Assembly (NCBI GenBank): GCA_038869515.1
Contig: JAWCQZ010000003.1
Location: 93,306-157,305, forward strand
Direction of reading: 5' to 3'
Source of the DNA: JAWCQZ01 sp038869515 [NCBI: Halobacteria archaeon]
GTDB taxonomy: Archaea > Halobacteriota > Syntropharchaeia > JACQPP01
Length of the DNA stretch: 64,000 nt
The notes under the pieces are model-generated. The model was not told where the DNA came from and did not search any database. It saw only the letters and a program-made list of their open reading frames with translations. The first letter of the stretch is position 1. The number at the start of each line of letters is the position of its first letter. Below, in pieces: positions 17,803-27,700 of the stretch. The position numbers and the translations under genes were made by a program.

Positions 17803-20601
17803 ATGAAAACAATAGTCAAGGCAGCAATCCTCGCCCTGCTGGCGGCCGCCCTCATCGGCGCGGCCCAGGCGGGGCGTCAAGTGAACACTTCGAACAACTC
17901 CGAAGCACCCATCCTCGTCGGGGAAACAGATGTCACCATCGCCGACGACGCCGCGGGCCAGGTGAACAACCTGTGCGCCGCCGGCAGCCTCCTCAAGGGG
18001 AGGGCCGGCGAGGCCACTGAGACCATGGGCAGCAAATCCATCGCCAAGAACTTCTCCACCGCGGCTCTCGGCCTCGTGGCCGGAACCTACGACCTCGTCT
18101 GCAAGACCGAGGGGACCGGGGTCGTGGCCGGTTCCAACAAGTCCGTCAGCCTTGTGAACCCCTCCTACAACGTCGTCACTTACGCGGACGTCTCCGGCTC
18201 CTATCTGCAGGAAATCGGCACGGTGGCCTCCGGGAGCAGCCTCCAGGTGAACGCCAGCAACACCATCAACGACATCATCGCCGGATGCAGGAACACGCTG
18301 AAACTCCGCCTCAAGGGCACGTCGCCCAACAAACTCTCCGGCATCTCGCCCTGGTCCGGCAACACGACCGACATCGGGGAGTCCAACGAGGCGCCGGGCA
18401 CCGGCAAGTTGTCCCTGACGCCGAGCAGCAACTGGCCCGCCGGTGACTACGAATTCATCCTCGACCCGGACGGGCTTACGTGCAACGGCATTGACGCCGA
18501 CTCCCCCGTCCTCAAGACCCTCAAGGTCGTGAGCGGGGGGGTGACCCTGACCGTGGACAAGTCCACCCCCACCATTGACGAGATTCTGACCATCACCGGC
18601 TCCACCGGCCCCCTGCAGGACTTCGAACTCTACCTGCGTCGCGGGAACGCGACCAAGGTGGAGGTCGTGACCTTCGACGCCAGCAGCATCAAGTTCCTCA
18701 ACGCCACCAACAACCTCTACGATGGGACCATCAACGCCACCCACTCGCCTCAAATCTACGGCTTCAAGAACGGCTCAAGCACCAAGGCGGCGTTCACCTT
18801 CAAGAGCAAGAGCAGCGGCTCCTTCGTCGTGCAGGTCCGCCTGCGCGAGAGCGGCAACTTCGAGTTCCGGGTGAACGGCACCGTGGCGGGCGGCAACGTG
18901 GACGTCTCCCAGTCGGTCAACGTCCAGGACAAACTGACCACCGTCCGCACGGCCCGGGCCGAATACATCCTCGGGGACGACGTCGAAATCACCGGCAGCG
19001 CCAGCGCCGGTGACCGCCTCGCCATCGTCCTCAACAACCGCGTCTACTGGAACGATGTCATCCGCAAGGCCGACGGAACCTTCTCCCAGAAGTGGAGCGG
19101 GAAGGCGGAGACCGCCCCCCGCAAGTCCACCGGGAACTTCTCCGAGGGGCCCATCACCGTCAAGGTGTGGGTCTGCCCCGCCACCGTGGACCTGAACGGC
19201 GCGGGGACGGCGTGCAACATCGCCCTCGACAAGGAGGTCACCGGCGGCATCTGCAGCAAGGGAGAGCACACCGACCAGAGCGCGTGCAGCAACGCCGGCG
19301 GGAGCCTGAAGGGCGCGGACGCCACGTGGTCCCTCAGTCTGAGAGAGCCGACTGTTGAGGTCTCCTCCCCGACGAGCGGGTTCACGTTGGCCAAGGGAGA
19401 CTCCTTCGACGTGAAGGGGAGCGCGCCCGGTGCCGAGAAGGTGTTCCTGTGGGTCTTCAGCAACCGCGGGACCACCAGCGACGGGACCTGTCGCGTCGAG
19501 TCCGTGAGTGCCACCCTGCCCGACAAGGGCTACGCCTTCGAGAAGAAGTTCGGCACTGAAATCACCGACAAAATCGGGGATTACACCCTCGTGGTCCAAT
19601 CGCTGGGCCGCGACGGAGTCTACTCCGACGGCAAGCAGAGCGGCAACACCGCCGACCCGCACGACAACGCGGGAGCGGTGAACAACCTGCGGTGCAACGA
19701 CGACGCCGCGGTCGCCGGGAGCGGCCTGTCCAACAAGGTGGGCAGCCAAATCCTCTCCATCCTCCAGGACAACGCCCTGAACAAGGCGGGCTCCGACGAC
19801 CAGAAGGTGTTCAAGGTCGTCCAGTTCAAGGTGGTCACCCCTTCCATCAAACTGGACGCCTGCCCCGTCACCTTGCAGGGCAAGCACCTGGTCGTCAACG
19901 GAACCAGCAACCGGGCCGACGGCACCACCATCCAGGTGCGGGCCACCGGCCCGAGGGACCTGACTCCGAAGACGACCACCGTCGCCAACGGGACCTTCAA
20001 GGCCGAGTTCGCCGCCGAAGCGGTGGGCGCGGACATCGGGACCTACACCGTCACCGCCGACGACCTCGCGGGCAGGACCGACACCGTCACCTGCTCCGTC
20101 GTCACCGGGACCTCCTGCGCGTTGAATCTCGCCCTCACCTCCGACAAGACCCGAGTCGAGAAGGACGAGAAGGCGAGACTCACGGCGACCTTGAGCAACC
20201 CGAGCGACGAGGCGTGCACCGGAGCGGCGCTCACTTCGTCGGTGGACCCCGCGAGCGGGGCAACCGTGAAGTGGGATGTGGCCACCGTGGACGTGCCCGC
20301 CAAGGGCTCGGCCACGGTCAGCGGAGATTTCTACGGAACAGCGGACGGCGCCTACCGGGTGACCCTGGAAGCGAAGCGTGGAACCGCCGTGGCCAACTCC
20401 ACCGCCACCATCGGCGTGGGCGCTGCCGCCGCAGCCACGCCTCCGCCCGCAGGGACCGCAACACCGACCCCCGCCGGAACCCCGTCGGGAGTGGTCTCGC
20501 CGCTCCCGGCGACCAAGCCCAGCCCAGGGTTCGAGGCGCTGTTCGCCATCGCAGGATTGCTCGCCGTGGCCTGCCTCACGACCGGACGCAAGGGAAGTTG
20601 A
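17803..20601 (+). CDS. S-layer-like surface protein with PGF-CTERM anchor
   Basis: The 932-residue protein begins with a signal peptide ([23 protein letters not shown]) and consists of repeated beta-sandwich domains rich in Asn, Thr, Ser and Gly with many N-x-S/T sequons. It ends with a Thr/Pro linker ([10 protein letters not shown]) and [20 protein letters not shown] followed by basic residues. This is the PGF-CTERM tripartite signal, processed by archaeosortase A and lipid-anchored in known systems. Length, composition and the strong ribosome-binding site suggest an abundant envelope protein. ATG 17803 was chosen over the longer frame because only it gives a signal peptide. Confidence 0.85.
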   Translation: MKTIVKAAILALLAAALIGAAQAGRQVNTSNNSEAPILVGETDVTIADDAAGQVNNLCAAGSLLKGRAGEATETMGSKSIAKNFSTAALGLVAGTYDLVCKTEGTGVVAGSNKSVSLVNPSYNVVTYADVSGSYLQEIGTVASGSSLQVNASNTINDIIAGCRNTLKLRLKGTSPNKLSGISPWSGNTTDIGESNEAPGTGKLSLTPSSNWPAGDYEFILDPDGLTCNGIDADSPVLKTLKVVSGGVTLTVDKSTPTIDEILTITGSTGPLQDFELYLRRGNATKVEVVTFDASSIKFLNATNNLYDGTINATHSPQIYGFKNGSSTKAAFTFKSKSSGSFVVQVRLRESGNFEFRVNGTVAGGNVDVSQSVNVQDKLTTVRTARAEYILGDDVEITGSASAGDRLAIVLNNRVYWNDVIRKADGTFSQKWSGKAETAPRKSTGNFSEGPITVKVWVCPATVDLNGAGTACNIALDKEVTGGICSKGEHTDQSACSNAGGSLKGADATWSLSLREPTVEVSSPTSGFTLAKGDSFDVKGSAPGAEKVFLWVFSNRGTTSDGTCRVESVSATLPDKGYAFEKKFGTEITDKIGDYTLVVQSLGRDGVYSDGKQSGNTADPHDNAGAVNNLRCNDDAAVAGSGLSNKVGSQILSILQDNALNKAGSDDQKVFKVVQFKVVTPSIKLDACPVTLQGKHLVVNGTSNRADGTTIQVRATGPRDLTPKTTTVANGTFKAEFAAEAVGADIGTYTVTADDLAGRTDTVTCSVVTGTSCALNLALTSDKTRVEKDEKARLTATLSNPSDEACTGAALTSSVDPASGATVKWDVATVDVPAKGSATVSGDFYGTADGAYRVTLEAKRGTAVANSTATIGVGAAAAATPPPAGTATPTPAGTPSGVVSPLPATKPSPGFEALFAIAGLLAVACLTTGRKGS

Positions 20602-20603
20602 GT

Positions 20604-20643
20604 CGGCCGGGGGTCCTCCCTCCGGCCCTTCTCTTTTTTATTT
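20604..20643 (+). terminator. Hairpin with T-tract after the S-layer-like gene
   Basis: GGCCGG (20605-20610) pairs with CCGGCC (20622-20627), and a run of T residues follows directly (CTCTTTTTTATTT). It begins three bases after the stop codon and ends the S-layer-like transcript before pstS. Confidence 0.7.
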
Positions 20644-20750
20644 CACTGCGACGAGCGGAGCGCCCCTTCAGATTGGCGGGTAAGTAGAGAAATTTCAATC
20701 TACATAGATACCCCCCAAACGCCTTTGAAGGGTCCCGTGTATCCGGTCTG

Positions 20751-21836
20751 ATGCGAAAAATGCGCCTCCCGCTGTTGGCGGCGGTGGCGGCCCTCGCGGC
20801 CGTGGCCCTCGCAGCCTGCACCTCCGGCCCCTCTCCCGAGGTCCAACCGGCAGGCCCCGCGACTTCTCTCCCATCCGCGGGGTCCGCTTCCACTCCCGCA
20901 GCCCGGGCCACGGCGGCAACCTCCGCATCCGGAGCCTCCCCTGCGGCGACCCCGGCCTCCACAGCCGCCCCCTCGGGGCCACTGTCGGGATCAGTCAAGG
21001 CGGACGGCTCCAGCACGGTCTTCCCCATCTCCGAGGCGGTGGCCGAGGAGTTCCAGAAGAAGAACCCCAATGTCCGGGTCACCGTAGGCATCAGCGGCAC
21101 CGGTGGCGGCTTCAAGAAGTTTTGCGCGGGAGAGATCGACATCAGCGACGCCTCGCGGCCCATCCGGCAGGCGGAGATTGACGCCTGCAAGTCGGCCGGA
21201 ATCGAGTACGTGGAGTTCCAGGTGGCCTGGGACGGACTCTCGGTGATGGTGAACCCGAAGAACTACTTCATCGCCGGGAACTGCATCAAGACCGCGGACC
21301 TGAAGGCCATCTGGGAGCCCGGCTCCAAAGTGAATACCTGGGCCGACGTGAACAGGTCGTGGCCCGCAGTGAAGATTTTTCTCGCGGGACCGGGGACCGA
21401 CTCGGGGACCTTCGACTACTTCACCGAGGCCATCAACGGAAAGGAGAAGGCGAGCCGCTCCGACTACACGGCCAGCGAGGACGACAACGTCCTGGTCCAG
21501 GCCATCGCCGGCGAACCCTTCGCCCTCGGCTACTTCGGCTACGCCTACTATGTGGAGAACAAGGACAAACTGAAATTGCTGGCCGTGGACGGCGGAACGG
21601 GCTGCGTTTTCCCATCGGTGGACACCATCGAGAAGCAGACCTACAAACCCCTCTCCCGGCCCCTCTTCATCTACGTGAAGAAGGAGAGCCTGGGCAAGCC
21701 CGAGGTGAAGGCGTTCGTGGACTACTATCTCCAGAAGGAGCAGCAAGCGCTGGTGAGGCAGGTCGGATACGTCGGGCTGAGCGACAAACTGGTTGGCGAC
21801 AACCTGGCCAAACTGAAGACCGCGCTCGCCGGATAG
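20751..21836 (+). CDS. pstS: Phosphate ABC transporter substrate-binding lipoprotein
   Basis: The 361-residue protein has a lipoprotein signal ending LAACTS with the lipid-attachment cysteine, a Ser/Thr/Ala/Pro linker of about 60 residues, then the PstS fold beginning [46 protein letters not shown] and [12 protein letters not shown] contain the phosphate-binding serines and loops. It captures phosphate outside the membrane for PstCA. It opens the pstSCAB-phoU operon; pstC follows after ten bases. Confidence 0.95.
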   Translation: MRKMRLPLLAAVAALAAVALAACTSGPSPEVQPAGPATSLPSAGSASTPAARATAATSASGASPAATPASTAAPSGPLSGSVKADGSSTVFPISEAVAEEFQKKNPNVRVTVGISGTGGGFKKFCAGEIDISDASRPIRQAEIDACKSAGIEYVEFQVAWDGLSVMVNPKNYFIAGNCIKTADLKAIWEPGSKVNTWADVNRSWPAVKIFLAGPGTDSGTFDYFTEAINGKEKASRSDYTASEDDNVLVQAIAGEPFALGYFGYAYYVENKDKLKLLAVDGGTGCVFPSVDTIEKQTYKPLSRPLFIYVKKESLGKPEVKAFVDYYLQKEQQALVRQVGYVGLSDKLVGDNLAKLKTALAG

Positions 21837-21846
21837 GCCGCACCGG

Positions 21847-22746
21847 ATGGGCCTGGCCGAAGTCGGGAGGCGGGGGCAGAAGGAGCGTCTCATCGAGGTG
21901 GGCCTCCGGGCCGCAGCCCTCTTCTCGGTCTTCGTCACCCTCGGCATCGTCGCGTCGTTGCTGCTGGAGACCCTGGGGTTCTTCGGCCACGTCTCCCTGT
22001 GGGAGTTTCTAACCAGCGCCCGCTGGGCCCCCCTCTTCGAGCCCCAGCATTTCGGGGTTCTGCCCCTGGTCAGCGGAACGCTCTTGGTGGCCTGCTTGGC
22101 CGCCTCCATCTCCATCCCCCTGGGGCTCGCGAGCGCCATCTATCTGAGCGAGTACGCCTCGCCGCGGACTCGGGTGTGGCTGAAGCCCGGCCTGGAAATC
22201 CTGGCGGGCGTCCCGAGCGTGGTCTACGGCTTCTTCGCGGTCTTCTTCGTCACCCCCCACCTCCGCGGGCTCTTTCCGGACGCCCAGGTATTCAACGCCC
22301 TGAGCGCGTCCATCGTGGTAGGCATCATGACCCTCCCCACGGTATCCTCCCTGAGCGACGACGCCCTGCGGGCTGTCCCCCGCTCCCTGAGGGAGGGGGC
22401 CTACGCCCTGGGGGCCACGAAGCTGGAAGTCTCGACCCGGGTGGTGGTTCCCGCGGCCCTCTCCGGGGTGATGGCCTCCTTTATCCTCGCCCTCTCCCGT
22501 GCCGTCGGGGAGACGATGGCGGTCGCCATGGCGGCCGGGGCCACGCCCAAGCTGACCCTGAACCCCCTGGAGTCCATCCAGACCATGACCGGCTACATCG
22601 CCCAGGTGAGCCTCGGCGACACCCCCCACGGCTCCATTGCCTTCCAGTCACTCTTCGCCGTCGGGATGACTCTCTTTCTCATCACCCTCGCCATGAATCT
22701 CTTCAGCAACTGGCTCGTCCGGCACTACCGGGAGGTCTACCAGTGA
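21847..22746 (+). CDS. pstC: Phosphate ABC transporter permease PstC
   Basis: The 299-residue protein has six membrane helices and the binding-protein-dependent transport motif around [27 protein letters not shown] and [11 protein letters not shown], which contacts PstB. It starts ten bases after pstS and its stop overlaps the GTG start of pstA. Length fits PstC. Confidence 0.95.
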   Translation: MGLAEVGRRGQKERLIEVGLRAAALFSVFVTLGIVASLLLETLGFFGHVSLWEFLTSARWAPLFEPQHFGVLPLVSGTLLVACLAASISIPLGLASAIYLSEYASPRTRVWLKPGLEILAGVPSVVYGFFAVFFVTPHLRGLFPDAQVFNALSASIVVGIMTLPTVSSLSDDALRAVPRSLREGAYALGATKLEVSTRVVVPAALSGVMASFILALSRAVGETMAVAMAAGATPKLTLNPLESIQTMTGYIAQVSLGDTPHGSIAFQSLFAVGMTLFLITLAMNLFSNWLVRHYREVYQ

Positions 22747-23627
22747 CCGGAATCCAGACCCGGACCGCCACTCGCAGCATGTGGGGCCGCCTTCTCCGCG
22801 GGCGGATTTTCGCCCTTTTGTGCTTCGTTTCGGCCCTTGCGGGACTCTTGATGCTGGGCCTTCTCCTCTTCGACGTGATTGCGGAAGGAGGGTCCAGGGT
22901 CACCCCCGGGTTCCTCGACGCTTACCCCTCCCGCTTCCCCGACCGGGCGGGGGTGAAGGCGGCTCTCTGGGGAACTCTCTGGGTCATGTCCATCACCGCT
23001 CTCTTTTGCGTCCCTGTGGGGGTCGCTGCAGCCATCTACCTGGAGGAGTACGCCCGCCCCACCCGCCTGAACCGGTTCCTCCAGGCCAACATCTACAACT
23101 TGGCCGGGGTCCCGGCCATCATCTACGGCATCCTTGGCCTCGCCCTCTTCGTCCGCGGCCTCCAATTGGAGCGGAGCGTGCTGGCGGGGGGGCTGACCCT
23201 GGGCGTCATGTCCCTGCCGGTCGTCATCATCTCCGCCCGGGAGGCCCTGCGGTCGGTCCCCTTCTCCATCCGGGAAGCCGCCTACGGCGTGGGCTCCAGC
23301 CGGTGGCAGATGGTGCGCCACCACCTCCTCCCCGCAGCCCTCCCCGGCATCCTCACGGGCTCCATCCTCGCCCTCTCCCGCGCCATCGGCGAGGCGGCCC
23401 CCCTCATCGTCATCGGGGCCCTCACCTTCATCGCCTTCACCCCGGCGGGCCCCTTCGACCCCTTCACCACCCTCCCGGTCCAGATTTTCAACTGGGCCTC
23501 CCGGCCCCAAGCGGAGTTCCAGACGGTCGCCGCAGGGGGAATCATCGTCCTCCTTGCCATTCTCCTCGCGATGAACGCCGCGGCCATCCTGGTCCGGAAC
23601 CGCTACCAGAGGAGACTCCCGTGGTAG
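22743..23627 (+). CDS. pstA: Phosphate ABC transporter permease PstA
   Basis: The 294-residue protein shows six membrane helices and the EAA-type loop [22 protein letters not shown] with [16 protein letters not shown] typical of PstA. The start is taken as GTG 22743, which overlaps the pstC stop (GTGA); an internal ATG at 22779 is the alternative. With PstC it forms the channel. Confidence 0.94.
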   Translation: MTGIQTRTATRSMWGRLLRGRIFALLCFVSALAGLLMLGLLLFDVIAEGGSRVTPGFLDAYPSRFPDRAGVKAALWGTLWVMSITALFCVPVGVAAAIYLEEYARPTRLNRFLQANIYNLAGVPAIIYGILGLALFVRGLQLERSVLAGGLTLGVMSLPVVIISAREALRSVPFSIREAAYGVGSSRWQMVRHHLLPAALPGILTGSILALSRAIGEAAPLIVIGALTFIAFTPAGPFDPFTTLPVQIFNWASRPQAEFQTVAAGGIIVLLAILLAMNAAAILVRNRYQRRLPW

Positions 23628-23704
23628 AGGAGTTGGAAGGGGAGCCGCCCTTCGCGGGGACGCCGGAGGAATGGATAAAGCCCCGAACCCCCCGAGGGGG
23701 AGTC

Positions 23705-24508
23705 ATGCCCGCCCCGGCTCTGGCCGCGCAGCCCCCTCCCATCCTCCCGCCCGGCCCGCCGGCCATGCGGGTGGCGAATCTCTCGGCGTGGTACGGCTCC
23801 AAGCAGGCCCTTCAGGAAGTGACCCTCGACTTCCCCCGGAACCGGGTCACGGCGCTCATCGGCCCCAGCGGCTGCGGGAAGTCCACATTCATTCGATGCC
23901 TGAACCGGATGAACGACCTTATCGAAGGGTTCCGGGCGCAGGGCGAGATACGGATTGGGGAGGAGAACCTCCTCGACCCCCGGACCGACGTCGTCTCCCT
24001 CCGCCGACGTGTGGGCATGGTCTTCCAGAAGCCGAACCCCTTCCCCAAGTCCATCTACGAGAATATCGCTTACGGGCTCCGCATCCAGGGCATCAAGGAG
24101 CGGGCGGCCCTCGACCGTGCCGTCGAGGCCAGCCTGCGGCGGGCCGCCCTCTGGGAGGAGGTGAGGGACCGTCTCAAGGAGAGCGCGTTCTCGCTTTCGG
24201 GGGGGCAGCAGCAGCGGCTCTGCATCGCGCGGGCCCTGGCGGTGGAGCCCGAGGTCCTCCTCATGGACGAGCCCTGCTCGGCCCTCGACCCCTCAGCCAC
24301 CATGAAAATCGAGGACCTCATCAATGAACTGAAGGAGCACTACACCGTGGTCATCGTCACCCACAACATGCAGCAGGCGGCGCGGGTCTCGGATTTCACC
24401 GCCTTCCTCTACCAGGGCAAGCTCGTGGAGCTCGGCGACACCCGGGAGCTCTTCAAAAACCCACGGGAGAAGCTAACCGAGAACTACATCACGGGGAGGT
24501 TCGGTTGA
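23705..24508 (+). CDS. pstB: Phosphate ABC transporter ATPase PstB
   Basis: The 267-residue protein has Walker [10 protein letters not shown], the PstB-typical [16 protein letters not shown]-loop [16 protein letters not shown], signature [15 protein letters not shown], Walker [14 protein letters not shown] and switch histidine VTHNMQQA. It powers phosphate uptake through PstCA. Starts at GTG 23621 (overlapping pstA) and ATG 23765 are possible; ATG 23705 is chosen for the GGGGGAG ahead of it. Its stop overlaps the phoU start. Confidence 0.95.
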   Translation: MPAPALAAQPPPILPPGPPAMRVANLSAWYGSKQALQEVTLDFPRNRVTALIGPSGCGKSTFIRCLNRMNDLIEGFRAQGEIRIGEENLLDPRTDVVSLRRRVGMVFQKPNPFPKSIYENIAYGLRIQGIKERAALDRAVEASLRRAALWEEVRDRLKESAFSLSGGQQQRLCIARALAVEPEVLLMDEPCSALDPSATMKIEDLINELKEHYTVVIVTHNMQQAARVSDFTAFLYQGKLVELGDTRELFKNPREKLTENYITGRFG

Positions 24509-25164
24509 TGGCCAGGACCGGGTACGTCCAGCAGTTGGAGGCCCTCAAGAGCGGGGTGGCGGAGATGGGCGGGATGGCCCGGGAGGCGGTGGAGAAGGCC
24601 ATGGACGCCTTCGTCCGCTTGAACCTGTCCCGGGTCGAGGAGGTCCGCTCCCTCGACAAGTCCCTCTACCAGAAGAGGCTGGAACTGGAGGCCCTCTGCT
24701 TCGACCTCCTTGCCCTCCAGACCCCGGTGGCCGCGGACCTCCGCATGGTGGGGACCTGCCTGGACATCGTCAAGCACCTCGACCGCCACGGCCGTTATGC
24801 CATGGACATCGCCGAGAGCGCCGAGCGGCTGGCCCAGGGGCGGCTCAAGCACTACACGAAGCTCACCACCATCCCCGAGATGCACCGCCTCGCCCACCGG
24901 ATGATCGAGCAGGCCATCGGCGCCTTCGTCCACATGGACGCCAACATGCTCCCACCCATCTACGAGGCCGAGGAGAAGGTGGACGAACTCTACGAGGAGT
25001 TGTTCCGCAAGGTCGCGGCCACCATGATGGAGAACCCGGACCGGGTCCTCGTGGGGCTCCGCTACATCTTCGTCGCCCGCTACCTGGAGCGCATCGCCGA
25101 CCACGCCAAGGACATAGCGGACGGGGTCTCCTACGTCGCGACGGGGCAGCGCGTGGTCCACTGA
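24508..25164 (+). CDS. phoU: Phosphate transport regulator PhoU
   Basis: The 218-residue, all-helical protein has two PhoU repeats with the metal-binding motifs LDKSLYQKRLELEAL / DRHGRYAMDIAE and EAEEKVDELYEEL / ERIADHAKDIADG. PhoU restrains the Pst transporter when phosphate is plentiful. The ATG shares its first base with the pstB stop (TGATG), so it is translated with the operon. The next gene has its own promoter. Confidence 0.95.
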   Translation: MARTGYVQQLEALKSGVAEMGGMAREAVEKAMDAFVRLNLSRVEEVRSLDKSLYQKRLELEALCFDLLALQTPVAADLRMVGTCLDIVKHLDRHGRYAMDIAESAERLAQGRLKHYTKLTTIPEMHRLAHRMIEQAIGAFVHMDANMLPPIYEAEEKVDELYEELFRKVAATMMENPDRVLVGLRYIFVARYLERIADHAKDIADGVSYVATGQRVVH

Positions 25165-25173
25165 CGGACCCGA

Positions 25174-25183
25174 ATATTTAAAA
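25174..25183 (+). promoter_or_regulatory. TATA box for the DUF47-pitA unit
   Basis: ATATTTAAAA is centred about 28 bases ahead of ATG 25207 and sits inside a small inverted repeat (ACCCG before, CGGGT after), which could be an operator. Confidence 0.6.
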
Positions 25184-25206
25184 CACGGGTCGCCCTGTCC
25201 CGTCGA

Positions 25207-25854
25207 ATGGAGCTGCGCTCGAAGAAGCACCGCCCTGGCCTCCTCTCCCTCATCGTCCCCGCCGAGAAGCGGTTCTTCGAGATGCTCGAGAGGCAGGCGC
25301 AGAAGGCCGAGGAAGGTGTCCGGGCCCTTTACGACCTCCTGAAGAACTTCACCGACGTGGAGGAGAAGGCCCGAATCCTGACCCAGATCGAAAACGAGGG
25401 GGACGAAATCCGCCACGAAATCAGCCACGAGGTGAACTCCACCTTCATCACCCCCCTCGACCGGGAGGACATCAACACCCTCTCGGTGACCCTCGACGAC
25501 CTCCTCGACTACGCCGAGGGCATCTCCACCCGGACCATCCTGTTCGAAATCAAGTCGGTCCCGAAGGAGGTGGTGGACCTGGCCTCCGTCTTCCTCCGGT
25601 CGGTGGAGGCGGCCCACAAGGCGGTGGCGGCCCTGGAGAGCCCCGAGGAGGCGATAAAGCACGTCCAGGCGATACACCGCCTGGAGAACGAAGCGGACCA
25701 CATCTACCGGACCGCCCTCGCCAACCTCTTCAAGGAGAAGGACGTGATGCATGTGCTGAAAATCAAGGAGATAGTCGAGACGCTGGAGGGGGCGTGCGAC
25801 AAGTGCGAGGACATCGCGGACGTGATTGACGAGATTGCCGTGAAGTCGCGGTGA
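25207..25854 (+). CDS. DUF47 PhoU-like protein, partner of the PiT transporter
   Basis: The 215-residue helical protein belongs to the DUF47 (Pit accessory) family: MLERQAQKAEEGVRALYDLLKNF, ENEGDEIRHEISHEVNSTFITPLDREDI and IHRLENEADHIYRTALANLF are family landmarks, with acidic metal-binding positions. DUF47 genes are regularly coupled to PiT transporters and are thought to control them. Here pitA follows after 45 bases that contain a short palindrome. Confidence 0.92.
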   Translation: MELRSKKHRPGLLSLIVPAEKRFFEMLERQAQKAEEGVRALYDLLKNFTDVEEKARILTQIENEGDEIRHEISHEVNSTFITPLDREDINTLSVTLDDLLDYAEGISTRTILFEIKSVPKEVVDLASVFLRSVEAAHKAVAALESPEEAIKHVQAIHRLENEADHIYRTALANLFKEKDVMHVLKIKEIVETLEGACDKCEDIADVIDEIAVKSR

Positions 25855-25864
25855 TGACCGCGCC

Positions 25865-25889
25865 CCGCCCCGAGCGAAGCGAGGGGCGG
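25865..25889. repeat. Short palindrome ahead of pitA
   Basis: CCGCCCC (25865-25871) and GGGGCGG (25883-25889) flank GAGCGAAGCGA. The loop resembles the GAGCGAAGCG blocks of the dispersed palindromic repeats elsewhere in the window. It lies between the DUF47 stop and the pitA start. Confidence 0.5.
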
Positions 25890-25899
25890 GAAAGATAAC

Positions 25900-26949
25900 A
25901 TGGCCGCTGAACTCCTGGCGATTCTGCAAGATCCCCTCCTCCTCGTCGTCGTCGCCGTCGCCCTCGTTTTCGACTTCTACAACGGGATGAACGACGCCGC
26001 CAACGCCATCGCCACGGTGGTCTCGACCCGGGCCCTGAAGCCCAACCAGGCGGTTCTCTGGGGGGCCTTCTTCAACTTCATCGCGATTTTCATCTACGGA
26101 ACCGCGGTCGCCTCCGCCATCGGGAAAGGCATCGTCTCCCCGACGTCGCTCGGGACCCCCGCGGAAATCCCGTGGGTCACGCTCGCGGCCCTCGCCGGAG
26201 CCATCTTCTGGGCCGCCCTCGCGACCCACCGGGGCATCCCGGTCTCGATTTCCCATTGCCTCATCGGAGGGCTCATCGGGGCCGCTATGGCCAAAGCTGG
26301 CGTCGGGGGCGTCCTGTGGAGCGGGGGGAAGGTCGAGGCGACCGTCCTCTTCATCGCCCTCTCGCCCCTCATCGGCATCGCGTTCGGCGTCGCTCTGGTC
26401 GCGCTCATCGCCCGCATCTGCCGCAACATGTCCCCGGGGCGGACCTCCAGCACGTTCCTGAGACTGCAATTGGCCTCCTCGGCCTTCATGGGCCTGAGCC
26501 ACGGGGGCAACGACGCCCAGAAGACCGCGGGCATCATCACCTTCCTCCTCATCGGGACCGGAGTCATCGGGCCCATGGACCACATCCCGTTCTCGATCCT
26601 GCTGCTCTCCTACTTCATCATCGCCCTGGGAACCTACCTCGGGGGGTGGAAGGTCATCAAGACGATGGGCATGCGGATGACCGGGCTGAAGCCCTACCAG
26701 GGCTTCGCGGCGGAGACCGGCGGCGCACTCACCCTCCTCGGCGCCGCCCTGGGGGGCATCCCCGTGAGCACCACCCACACCATCACCGGCTCCATCATCG
26801 GCTCCGGCATCGGCGCGGCGCGGAGGCTCTCCGCCGTCCGGTGGGGCGTGACTCGCAACATCGTCTGGGCGTGGATTCTCACCATCCCGGTCAGCGCGGC
26901 GGTGGCCGCGGGGTTTCTCCTGGTCTTCCGGGCCGCGGGGCTCGCATAG
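25900..26949 (+). CDS. pitA: Low-affinity inorganic phosphate transporter, PiT family
   Basis: The 349-residue protein has about ten membrane helices and the PiT double signature: FDFYNGMNDAANAIATVV near the N-terminus and MGLSHGGNDAQKTAGII in the middle, with GIPVSTTHTITGSIIG near the end. It moves phosphate using a cation gradient. Unlike the permease at 5895, both GxNDA motifs are canonical for phosphate, and the adjoining DUF47 gene supports this role. Confidence 0.94.
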   Translation: MAAELLAILQDPLLLVVVAVALVFDFYNGMNDAANAIATVVSTRALKPNQAVLWGAFFNFIAIFIYGTAVASAIGKGIVSPTSLGTPAEIPWVTLAALAGAIFWAALATHRGIPVSISHCLIGGLIGAAMAKAGVGGVLWSGGKVEATVLFIALSPLIGIAFGVALVALIARICRNMSPGRTSSTFLRLQLASSAFMGLSHGGNDAQKTAGIITFLLIGTGVIGPMDHIPFSILLLSYFIIALGTYLGGWKVIKTMGMRMTGLKPYQGFAAETGGALTLLGAALGGIPVSTTHTITGSIIGSGIGAARRLSAVRWGVTRNIVWAWILTIPVSAAVAAGFLLVFRAAGLA

Positions 26950-26961
26950 GCCCGCGCGAGC

Positions 26962-27603
26962 CTATTGAAGGACCGCCTTCAGCAGGTTCTTCTGGGCGCG
27001 CCTCAGCACCGCCATCACGTTCGACCGGTCCTCACCGAAGAGGCGCGCCAACTCCTCCAGCCGGACCCTCTTCGGGCTCTCGAAGTAGCCCATCTCGTAG
27101 GCGGTCCGGAGGACCCGCTGCTGCTTCGACGTGAGGGCGGCCGTCGGGTTCGCGGGCCCGGCATCGAGGTTCTCCAGGCGGACCACGTCGAAGTGGTATT
27201 TCACGGCCCGCGCGACCTCCATCAGCCGCCGGAGGCTGGCCTCCTCGCCCACGAGGGTGACCCGCAACTTGCCCTTGCGGTTCTCCATCGGATGGTCAAG
27301 GAAGACGTCGGGGAAGGGCTGGAGCAACTGCCGCATGGGCCGCGTGGTCTTGAGGGTCACGAGGAGGACCCAGACGTCCATCTCCTTCCGCAGCAGCCTC
27401 CCCGAGACCACCAGGGGGTTGGAGAAGAGCTCCTCGACAGTCATGGCGGGATCAAGGATGCGGACCCGGGAGACCTGGGTCATCGTCCTCCGGTCGGACT
27501 TGAGGATGTAGGAGGTCAGCAGTTCGACCTGGGTCTGCCGCGGGGGCCCGAACCCCATCGCCTCGAGGGTGGAGAGAGGGAGATCAATGACCAATCGCTT
27601 CAT
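26962..27603 (-). CDS. Bat-type HTH_10 transcriptional regulator
   Basis: The 213-residue protein ends with an HTH_10 domain of the bacterio-opsin-activator type (LTSKQQRVLRTAYEMGYFESPKRVRLEELARLFG), covering about residues 155-212. The N-terminal 150 residues form an alpha/beta sensor-like part with no recognisable ligand motif. It is divergent from the diiron-CuMMO operon, with 97 bases between start codons, so it is the leading candidate for its regulator. It could also control pitA, which converges on it. Confidence 0.85.
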   Translation of the reverse strand: MKRLVIDLPLSTLEAMGFGPPRQTQVELLTSYILKSDRRTMTQVSRVRILDPAMTVEELFSNPLVVSGRLLRKEMDVWVLLVTLKTTRPMRQLLQPFPDVFLDHPMENRKGKLRVTLVGEEASLRRLMEVARAVKYHFDVVRLENLDAGPANPTAALTSKQQRVLRTAYEMGYFESPKRVRLEELARLFGEDRSNVMAVLRRAQKNLLKAVLQ

Positions 27604-27670
27604 ATCCGGCCTTTTGCGGGCCCATCAAAGGCGTTTCGCCGCATACCACGACAACATGTTGATGTCAGTG

Positions 27671-27678
27671 TTTATATA
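27671..27678 (+). promoter_or_regulatory. TATA box of the diiron-CuMMO operon
   Basis: TTTATATA is centred 26 bases before ATG 27701. This predicts a leaderless first message and rules out the longer upstream frame as the start of the diiron protein. Confidence 0.7.
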
Positions 27679-27700
27679 CCGCCATATCAAATTTCCAGGG

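Noticed and set aside
24484-26778. A 764-codon open frame on the minus strand opposite phoU-DUF47-pitA
   Set aside because: It is opposite four confidently assigned genes, is rich in Gly/Asp/Val/His in the way GC-rich antisense frames are, and has no recognisable domain.
27569-27700. Upstream extension of the diiron protein
   Set aside because: The TATA box at 27671 lies within it, so it would not be transcribed from that promoter.
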